Origin: Eutreptiella sp. 'Long Island Sound 2002'
Taxonomy: Eukaryota > Euglenozoa > Euglenophyceae > Eutreptiales > Eutreptiaceae
NCBI GenBank assembly: GCA_964036045.1
Contig: OZ038385.1
Coordinates: forward strand, 15,816,240 to 15,880,239
DNA: 64,000 nucleotides
Direction: 5' to 3'
Shown: piece after piece, positions 55,845-64,000 of the stretch
Numbering within the stretch: position 1 is the first letter of the stretch
Layout: every line of letters begins with the position of its first letter
Notes under the pieces: generated by a model
What the model saw: only the letters and a program-made list of their open reading frames with translations
What the model was told of the DNA's origin: nothing
The model's database searches: none
Made by a program: the position numbers and the translations under genes

Positions 55845-57956
55845 CTAGAGCTGGGTCACAGCCGTACTGGCTTACCTCTTTAATTCCCATAGCTATGCTA
55901 CTGCACGGTAGACGCCTGACGAGCACCAATGGCCCATCCACTGTCCACACTTGAACCACATCGCCCTGAAAATGCAGAAATTTTGGGCCATGTGAACGTG
56001 GGCTCTCAGGGACCTCCTGCAGTCACAACCACTGCACGACTGGCCAAGGTCACATGGCCGCCAGCGCCAGGCGTGTGGCTGACTTCCATCAGGCGGTGCC
56101 CTCCGACCTCCCAGCACATTCCAGCACCCTCCCGTGGAGGACCTCAGAGGCTCTCGACGGCGCTACGGTCGACGGCGGACATCAGGCAAACACCCATCTG
56201 CCTTCCCTCGGAAAGTGCACCCAGTCTAACCCCATGGTCACCCGTTGTCACTTCCAGCTGGCACAGTGCTTTGCTGACGTCAACCTCAGACTAGGGTTCG
56301 AGATCCCGGGCAGGCACCACTGCAATCCCCAAACCAGGCCACCGATTTTCAGGCTCATGCGCTGACGTGGCGTGTGGACACATAAACGTCATCACCGCCT
56401 GTAACAGGGCAGCATTATGGCCACTAGAACGGGGGTTCGGCTTTACGGTCATGGCACACCAATTCTTCTAAATCTGGCAGCCACAACTTGGGGGGTGGGG
56501 GGGCTTGAACTGTCCAACCAGGCCAAAAAGGACTGTTTTTTGGACTGGTGGATGGGGGACAACCAGTGAGCCTCTAAAATACAGTACCACCCCCCCCCCT
56601 CCCTATCCAATGAACAATTTTGTCCTGAAAAGACACGGTCCCAACAGGAGTGTTCGTTGGGCACACCATTCGGTGCGCGCGACAATATTGTGAAACGGCG
56701 GTAACACATCCCTAGGCTCAGGTTACCCAGCCCATTCAACGCACAATGCGATGGAGGCCTCCAATTAGCACTTTTCAGAGTAGAAGCCCTTGTTGTGGTC
56801 CCGCTTCATGCGGAAAAGTTGAAAATGCTCGCCGGGCTTGGGCTTGAAGAACAAGAAGGGCATGGGCAGAAGTGGTGGTACCGCTTGTATCGCACCTCCT
56901 GGCCAGGTGCAAGCAGAGAATCAGTCAAGGTGGGCAATAGAGGTCCTGTAGTTGAGGGACACCGTTCCCTCACAACCTGCTTTCCAAATTTGCCCACCAT
57001 TACTGCAAGATGCATCACAACAGCCCCTCATTTCCCCAAACTGTAGTCTGAAACCGCGGTTCTGAAGCCTGGTACCTAATTAAGTATTGAATTAATTAGG
57101 TCCTCAAACCATACGGTCCGAACAGAAGTGTTTGTTGGACATGGGGGGGGGGGGGATGATATGCTGACAGTGATAACATGTGCATGGTGCAACACATCAC
57201 GAGAGGGAGGGGATGCTTGACTTCATAACAGGTCTGCAACCACTGCGGTTTGGTGGTGCAGGTGTCTGTGTGTGGCAGGTGGGGCATGTGCGGGGGTGGG
57301 GCATGTGTATATCCGCTTTGGGTCTGAAGCTGAGTTGCCACTTGTGGCGGAGTGCCATGCAAATACACCCATGCCACAATCCCAGACTGGTCTATGCCAT
57401 GAACTGTGTGTGTGTGTGTGTGTGGAGAAGAACAATATTAAAGAGGGAAACCCGCATGGGTCCAGGGCCCCCGTGGTCGCCTGGGGCGTCATCAAAAGCC
57501 AACGCACAGTGCAAACTGCCTCTTGACCTGTCTGACGCCCACTGGGGTCACAGCTGAGGGCCTCGCCTGGGCCAGAACCTCTGGAGGGCTGGGGTTCAGG
57601 TGTCCTCCGTGCCTGGCTGCGTCATACAGCCCCACACACGCCCGCTTCGCGCGGGGGGGGGGGGGGGGGGCCTGAAAGCAGTCTACCACGGTTGAAGGCC
57701 CGCGTCTCACCTGCCACTGGCGGCCGCGGCCGCTTGGGCCGTTTGGCTGAGCCCCCCCCCAGGGTGCGCAATCCCACTGGTCGCATCCTGCCCGAAGGCC
57801 CAGGCGAGGTTGTGGGGAAGGGAGGGGGGCGCGTGGTGCCTAGCACAGCAGTGCCGCACGCCAGTGCTAACAGCTGCACACGTGGAGCATTGTTTGTGTT
57901 GGTGTGCAACGCATAACCACGGCCGTGGGAGCTGCAGCCGAGTCTCTGGAAGAAGT
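55734..57956 (+). repeat. 2.22 kb tandem duplication, copy 1
   Basis: Nearly identical to 57,957-60,776 with a constant offset of 2,221-2,223 bp up to about 59,980. The shared start GGAAAGGGGC matches the minisatellite unit, so unequal exchange within GAAAGGGGC repeats could have made it. A GT microsatellite lies at 57,407-57,423. Its C9 run (57,752-57,760) is uninterrupted, unlike copy 2. Frames in it are identical between copies and show no known domain. Confidence 0.95.
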
Positions 57957-60776
57957 GGAAAGGGGCAGGTCCATATCCCCAAGCGGAAAGGGGCCATGCA
58001 AAGAGCGTGGATTAGGGCTCCGTATCAACAGTGGTCCAAAAAGATGCCCGGCGCGCTGACACTCCCCCTAGAGCTGGGTCACAGCCGTACTGGCTTACCT
58101 CTTTAATTCCCATAGCTATGCTACTGCACGGTAGACGCCTGACGAGCACCAATGGCCCATCCACTGTCCACACTTGAACCACATCGCCCTGAAAATGCAG
58201 AAATTTTGGGCCATGTGAACGTGGGCTCTCAGGGACCTCCTGCAGTCACAACCACTGCACGACTGGCCAAGGTCACATGGCCGCCAGCGCCAGGCGTGTG
58301 GCTGACTTCCATCAGGCGGTGCCCTCCGACCTCCCAGCACGTTCCAGCACCCTCCCGTGGAGGACCTCAGAGGCTCTCGACGGCGCTACGGTCGACGGCG
58401 GACATCAGGCAAACACCCATCTGCCTTCCCTCGGAAAGTGCACCCAGTCTAACCCCATGGTCACCCGTTGTCACTTCCAGCTGGCACAGTGCTTTGCTGA
58501 CGTCAACCTCAGACTAGGGTTCGAGATCCCGGGCAGGCACCACTGCAATCCCCAAACCAGGCCACCGATTTTCAGGCTCATGCGCTGACGTGGCGTGTGG
58601 ACACATAAACGTCATCACCGCCTGTAACAGGGCAGCATTATGGCCACTAGAACGGGGGTTCGGCTTTACGGTCATGGCACACCAATTCTTCTAAATCTGG
58701 CAGCCACAACTTGGGGGGTGGGGGGGCTTGAACTGTCCAACCAGGCCAAAAAGGACTGTTTTTTGGACTGGTGGATGGGGGACAACCAGTGAGCCTCTAA
58801 AATACAGTACCACCCCCCCCCCTCCCTATCCAATGAACAATTTTGTCCTGAAAAGACACGGTCCCAACAGGAGTGTTCGTTGGGCACACCATTCGGTGCG
58901 CGCGACAATATTGTGAAACGGCGGTAACACATCCCTAGGCTCAGGTTACCCAGCCCATTCAACGCACAATGCGATGGAGGCCTCCAATTAGCACTTTTCA
59001 GAGTAGAAGCCCTTGTTGTGGTCCCGCTTCATGCGGAAAAGTTGAAAATGCTCGCCGGGCTTGGGCTTGAAGAACAAGAAGGGCATGGGCAGAAGTGGTG
59101 GTACCGCTTGTATCGCACCTCCTGGCCAGGTGCAAGCAGAGAATCAGTCAAGGTGGGCAATAGAGGTCCTGTAGTTGAGGGACACCGTTCCCTCACAACC
59201 TGCTTTCCAAATTTGCCCACCATTACTGCAAGATGCATCACAACAGCCCCTCATTTCCCCAAACTGTAGTCTGAAACCGCGGTTCTGAAGCCTGGTACCT
59301 AATTAAGTATTGAATTAATTAGGTCCTCAAACCATACGGTCCGAACAGAAGTGTTTGTTGGACATGGGGGGGGGGGATGATATGCTGACAGTGATAACAT
59401 GTGCATGGTGCAACACATCACGAGAGGGAGGGGATGCTTGACTTCATAACAGGTCTGCAACCACTGCGGTTTGGTGGTGCAGGTGTCTGTGTGTGGCAGG
59501 TGGGGCATGTGCGGGGGTGGGGCATGTGTATATCCGCTTTGGGTCTGAAGCTGAGTTGCCACTTGTGGCGGAGTGCCATGCAAATACACCCATGCCACAA
59601 TCCCAGACTGGTCTATGCCATGAACTGTGTGTGTGTGTGTGTGTGGAGAAGAACAATATTAAAGAGGGAAACCCGCATGGGTCCAGGGCCCCCGTGGTCG
59701 CCTGGGGCGTCATCAAAAGCCAACGCACAGTGCAAACTGCCTCTTGACCTGTCTGACGCCCACTGGGGTCACAGCTGAGGGCCTCGCCTGGGCCAGAACC
59801 TCTGGAGGGCTGGGGTTCAGGTGTCCTCCGTGCCGGCACGTCCGTGCTTGGCTGCGTCATACAGCCCCACACACGCCCGCTTCGCGCGGGGGGGGGGGGG
59901 GGATCTGAAAGCAGTCTACCACGGTTGAAGGCCCGCGTCTCACCTGCCACTGGCGGCCGCGGCCGCTTGGGCCGTTTGGCTGAGCCCCCCCCCCCCCCCA
60001 GTCCAAGGAGCGGTCACTCGGGTGGTGTGCCCTCCGGGCCCCCCCGTTTACGAGGACAGTTGCACCGCCGCCCGGACCTCTGGCCCGGGTGGACCCCGGG
60101 GCAGGGAAGCGCTTGGCGCGCCCCGGGGCCCCTCCAACCGCCCGCCCCGTCACCGTGGGAGGCAGGTCCAGCCTAGAGCAGCACCACCCGTGCCAGTGCA
60201 ATCAGGGAGTGCGGACCGCCCCCAGTCGTGTGTGGAGCTTGGCCACCCCCTGCCATCGGCAGTAGTGGGCGACCAGCGGCATGTCGGTAGACCTGGAGGT
60301 GGCGTGTCCAGGCCGACAACTCCCCCGGTGGGCTCAGTGTTAGGCTCCCCCAGCCTCCCCACCGGGGCCTGGAGCACCAGGCGACACACTTCCCCACACA
60401 CACAGGCACGGCGGCATCTCCCTCCCGCGTGTGCCACCGCGGGGTACGGGGGCGGTCATCAGTCCGGTAGGCCTTGAGACCGGACAACCGTGAACCCGCC
60501 GGACCAGTTGTGACGCGCAGGGAAGGGCGATGTCCGTGGTCCCGGAGGTCCGGATGAGGCCTTGACCCAACCCAACCCAACCCCCCCCCCCAGGGTGCGC
60601 AATCCCACTGGTCGCATCTTGCCCGAAGGCCCAGGCGAGGTTGTGGGGAGGGGGGGTGCCCCGCGTGGTGCCTAGCACAGCAGTGCCGCACGCCCATGCT
60701 AACAGCTGCACACGTGGAGCATTGTTTGTGTTGGTGTGCAACGCATAACCACGGCCGTGAGAGCCGCGGCCGAGTC
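57957..60776 (+). repeat. 2.22 kb tandem duplication, copy 2, with 592-bp insertion
   Basis: Follows copy 1 almost base for base. It differs by a small GGCACGTCCGTGC insertion (about 59,834), G-run lengths, and the segment 60,000-60,591 placed in the C run. After it the match resumes at AGGGTGCGCAATCCC and ends at about 60,776, where the copy 1/copy 2 junction would fall. Confidence 0.93.
60000..60591 (-). repeat. G-tract-bounded dispersed repeat, copy 3 (present/absent)
   Basis: Reverse-oriented copy of 33,459-34,156. On the plus strand it reads GTCCAAGGAGCGG... to GAGGCCTTGACCCAACCCAA and C11. It lies between C15 (59,985-59,999) and C11. The same site in duplication copy 1 is just C9 between GCTGAG and AGGGTGCGC. 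The minus frame keeps KAYRTDDRPRTPRWHTREG and LTLSPPGELSAW. Confidence 0.88.
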
Positions 60777-62531
60777 TCGGGGCGCCTGGCCTTGGCGCAC
60801 CTCTGTGGTGGTGTGAAGAGTATGGCCCCTCCGCCTGGTATGTGCACCGCTGCATCGTCCCTTTCCTCCTCGGCTCGGCATTGTGATCCTCTGCGGGTCC
60901 CCTCTGGCGGGACTGGCCCGCATAGAAGTCGCTGGTGTAGGCCCTTGCTGCTCTTTTTGCCCCTCCTTTGCCCGGGCACCGCTCCCACTGGTGCGGGCCC
61001 CCACCTGTGCATTGGACGTCTGCCCCTGGGCGCGCCTCCGCTTCTGGCGCTGCTGCACCACCCTGGATTGTTGCCGTTGCGCCCACCGCTCGGAATTGTA
61101 CTTCCGTAGGCGCTTCAAGTGATGCCACACCGCCATAGGCCGGGTGAAGAGGGGACGTCCCTTCACCCCCACAACCGTGCCCGCCTCAAGCGGCACTAGC
61201 GATCGGCAGTGTGTGGTGATCGCCGCCGCCAGGATGGACTCCTTCCCCACTGCTCTTCCTGGTAAGGTGACCGCCAACCGAACCACTCGGCCTTTTTCAT
61301 GCAGAGAAGTCTCGGTGCCCACGAATCTGGACTATGGGGTGGGCGGCAGGGGCCGACCCGCATGTGACCCGAAGTCCGGGGCGAGTTCCATGAACGATAC
61401 TTGCCTGTACCCCTGCGGCAGGGTGTCGTCTGTAGTGAGCCACCGTAGCTCCTGCAGCCATTTCAGCAGGGCTGGCAAGAAGTCTTCGCCCCATTTCCAG
61501 TCCCTGGGTAGCTTCCGGCAGGGCCGTTCGCTACGGTTTCGGGCTGGGGGGTTGCAGCTGGTGCCAGGGGCATTCCTCCTGCTGCGCGGCTACACCGGAA
61601 AAAGGAGGTTCATTTCTTCCTCCTGCCTCATTCGGGCCCGCAGCACTGCCCTGAACATGCCATGCAGCTTGTGTATCAATTGCTCCAGCGGATTGCTATC
61701 GTCCTCTACCCATTTCTGTCCTGCCAGGGCAAGTTCATCTCGCTGTCGTCTGGCCTCATGATAGTCTTCTCCGGGGCCCGGCATCCGATGCCGAGAGGTT
61801 CTGTTCAGTTCCCTGCATCTCTTCTCCCACCCCAGCCCCCGCGCCTGCCCGCTGCGGATGACCACGGACTCCGGCATCATCCCACACAAGCGCACGCATG
61901 GTGGACACTCTGTCAGGGAACCCAGTCGGAGCGCCCGCGCCAAGAGCATTCCGTCCGGTAGGAAGGGGTCTCTAACCGCTTTCCATGCTGCACACCACCA
62001 AAGCAGATGCTCTTCATCATCGCGGACCCCTTGAGGGCAGTAGGGGCAGCGATTGTCTGGACGCAACCCTCGCTGATGGGCCCTGTCGGCTGTCCATATG
62101 GCCCCCGCCAACACTCCCCGGAGCAAGGATTTGTCCAGCTGTGTGTCACATGTGGCGATGTCGCTTAGCGTCAGTGTTCTCTCCAAACGCGCTCCCATAC
62201 CGCCGAAGGTGCGTGGTCTTCTTTTCTCCAGCTCCGCCGGCTGGGTCTCCCGGAGCAACTCTCGGAAGAGGTGCTCCACATACTCCTTCGGCGAATGCAC
62301 CAGATGCACCACCGTCCCCGTCCGCGGCAGCGACCACTGCCACATCCTCGCAGGCTTCGCCAACCCAGACGCTTGAACTCTTGCAGTGCTCTCCCGAGCG
62401 GGCTTGTGGCCTTCGGGGACTGCGTGTGCTCCCATATGGCCTGTGCCACCGTCTGCGCCGTTCCCGGGCTGTGCGCGAGTTGCGCAAGCTAGCACACCCT
62501 CCTCTAGGGAATCACCATGGAGGGGGGCCAC
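60699..62531 (-). pseudogene. LINE C-terminal zinc-binding and tail region
   Basis: Contains CPYCPQGVRDDEEHLLWWC, the RT-associated C-x2-C-x8-H-x4-C finger. It is followed by helices (CRELNRTSRHRMPG, AVLRARMRQEEEMNLLF), a stop, then KWGEDFLPALLKWLQELRW and VSFMELAPDFGSHAGR. After another TAG comes a highly basic segment (HHLKRLRKYNSERWAQRQQ, RQKRRRAQGQ) to the end near 60,699. The Trp/Leu-rich block after the finger is still in frame, so the ORF probably ran this far in the live element. Confidence 0.75.
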
Positions 62532-62594
62532 TCTGTGTCCCGGTAGCAGCAGTGAAAAGACAATTTCTTTTGCCCTGCAGGGTCTGCTGGGCCC

Positions 62595-64000
62595 CTAGAT
62601 GGCTCCCATGATGGATGACTCCAGACCGCCCGCATCCCTCGTGGATATGTCCGCCAGCTCGACCCCGAACAGCGCCGCCGCTACAATCACGATTGCCGCC
62701 ACCGTGGCCTTCCGGTCAAAGCCTCCCGGGACCTTTTTGGCCTCCGCTATCCGGCGCTGGAGCAGCGGCCCAGTTCCCCTTCTCGGCACCGTGCATACTC
62801 CCACTGCCAGCTGCCTAAATTCTTGTTGAACCGGCATCTGCACTCCATCTAGGGTCGCCTCCGGCTCCTCCGGCTTCCGGCGCACCAAGCTGGTCACCGA
62901 GAAGGCCAGTGACTTTTTGGCATTGACTTCCTCGCCTGTCAACTGCGACCACTTGCTGGTCGCCACCTACATGGCCATTAGGGAAACGAGGCGGATGGTC
63001 AGCATGTACGTGTCGTCCGCATAGCCCTCCGCCGGGATGTTGAGCTCCACGCCCGGGATGACGTCCTCGTTGCCTCGCTCACTGTCCGTGGAGCTCGCCC
63101 CCTCGCTAGCGACGTCGTCGCTATCGGTTCTAAACAAGTTCCATGGCTGCATCGGCGAGTGTGGCCCGTCCTCTGTCATGTCCGACCCCCCCCCTCCGGG
63201 GAGGGGGGTTCCCTCAGCAATGCCCGGGAGTGCTCAGCACTGGCCAGGGTGGGCATCTCTTGCAGTCCGAGGCGGCCCCACACTTTTTCCCATGGCGTGG
63301 GCTTTCCCGGTCGGCAGCCTATGGGCGTGCAAGCAGGGGTGCAAGGCCCCCCCCATGGTTTGGGTCCGGCGCGAGTTTCCTCTCCACGTCCACGATCCAC
63401 CACTATTCCTGACAGGAGCAGGGCTGCACGCTGCATTAGACGAGGGGAGCTCCTCTGCCTGTGGGGCAGGGGGCAGCTCTCTGGTATGGACTGTAACCGG
63501 CTTCTGCACATCGTCTATGGTGTGTTTCCAAGTGGTCATCGGTGCATTGATGACGATGACGCTCAGGCACCCTTGCAAAACCCCATTAGTGGCCGCCCAC
63601 CATGCGCCCAAACATCCTTTGATTTTGAACATTCGCTTGAGTTGACCGTACATACCGCGGAAGGCGCGTAGGACTCCTTCATCCATCCCGTGTAGGTCCA
63701 GCAGGGCCATCGAGGTGGCCTCGGGGATCAAGTCGAAGCACTTGATGTAGTCTGTGCCCGCCCCCACTAGTGGGGCGTCCAGCACCTGCACCAGCTCTAC
63801 TAGCAGCGTTAGCACTGTCGCTGCATCAATGGCCCCTTTCTGTGGGCGGAAATTGTACGCCTCCCGGTGAACCCATTGCTCCTACCATCGTAGTGCATCA
63901 TCCTCCATGCACAAACCGGCCCAGATGCGGTATATTTGTGACAGCACTGTGAGCGGCCTGGGCTTCATGGGGTCGCCCTCTCCTTCCCCTTTAGGGACCA
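62595..64000 (-). pseudogene. reverse transcriptase core, stop-interrupted
   Basis: The sequence reads PRPLTVLSQIYRIWAGLC, FRPQKGAIDAATV, then motif A TDYIKCFDLIP, motif B GVLQGCLSV (usual form GCPLS, with Pro lost) and motif C AEGYADDTYML with both catalytic Asp residues. The thumb follows: WSQLTGEEVNAKKSLAF. Between motifs B and C lie ~165 residues, Pro/Ser-rich and acidic (DSDDVASEGASSTDSERGNE), much longer than usual. Stops fall at about 63,884, 63,236, 62,968 and 62,594. Confidence 0.85.

Larger units (their letters stand above)
60699..64000 (-). mobile_element. non-LTR (LINE-type) retrotransposon, 5' part outside window
   Basis: One minus-strand frame can be followed from the window edge at 64,000 to about 60,700. 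It encodes reverse transcriptase palm, thumb, a C-terminal zinc knuckle and a long basic tail. It contains six in-frame stops (TAG near 63,884, 62,968, 62,594, 61,590 and 61,350; TGA near 63,236) and no frameshift. Lack of LTRs and the CPYC...H...C finger after the RT fit a LINE. The endonuclease and 5' end lie beyond 64,000. The 3' part overlaps the duplicated block at 60,592-60,776. Confidence 0.85.

Noticed and set aside
55893-59778. Identical 60-125 aa frames in both copies of the 2.22 kb duplication
   Set aside because: Identity follows from recent duplication. No domain, no splice context and no codon bias like the real genes.
60900-61060. CTGGGPHQWERC as a retroviral-type CCHC knuckle in a second frame downstream of the RT
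   Set aside because: The second Cys is absent and the spacing is short. The RT frame itself is still readable across this place.
60699-64000. Genome-wide TAG reassignment to Gln
   Set aside because: Stops in a decayed LINE are expected. The glycosyltransferase-like gene appears to end in TAG, and the three real genes show no internal TAG, so there is no good support.

Overview
The window is nuclear DNA of a repeat-rich, GC-rich eukaryote. It has GT-AG introns with pyrimidine tracts, MAM/WD40/LIM and BTB/SPRY domain proteins, a LINE-type reverse transcriptase, hAT-like and PIF/Harbinger-like DNA elements, tRNA-derived SINE heads, satellites, and G/C homopolymers of 8-18 bases roughly every kilobase. 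An alga or other protist fits best, but no sequence here fixes the lineage. A 200-base assembly gap lies at 8,148-8,347.

Layout. 1-2,160: gene-free, C-tract-rich. 2,268-9,630: a ~1.15 kb satellite array whose unit junctions carry a 13-bp inverted repeat around telomere-like CCCTAA motifs. 9.6-15.6 kb: repeats and minisatellites. 15,602-16,588 (+): a BTB-SPRY gene. 16.6-22.9 kb: repeats, microsatellites, SINE heads and a ~55-bp tandem repeat. 22.9-30 kb: a more AT-rich island with a TIR element and two hAT-type MITEs that still show 8-bp target duplications. 30.7-34.2 kb: a Harbinger-like MITE, a ~350-bp direct duplication and a G-tract-bounded 0.7 kb repeat.

35,036-45,785 (-): the main gene. 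Three exons join in phase into 2,069 codons: signal peptide, MAM domain, 21 WD40 repeats (three seven-bladed propellers by count), Cys-rich linker, second MAM-like domain, hydrophobic membrane region, LIM-type zinc finger and a basic Ser/Thr-Pro tail. This looks like a cell-surface adhesion or receptor protein with extracellular propellers. I know of no described family with this order, and it is the best candidate for something new.

49,827-50,989 (-): a glycosyltransferase-like type II membrane protein, broken by one missing C in a C tract. 52.5-53.5 kb: a PIF/Harbinger-like element with TTA target duplication and a decayed DDE transposase. 55.7-60.8 kb: a 2.22 kb tandem duplication whose second copy carries a 592-bp segment between C tracts that the first copy lacks. 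60.7-64 kb (-): a decayed LINE reverse transcriptase in one reading frame, interrupted mainly by TAG codons.

Apart from the three genes, the window is dominated by mobile and tandem DNA. A recurring theme is that several unrelated element families begin and end in G or C runs.
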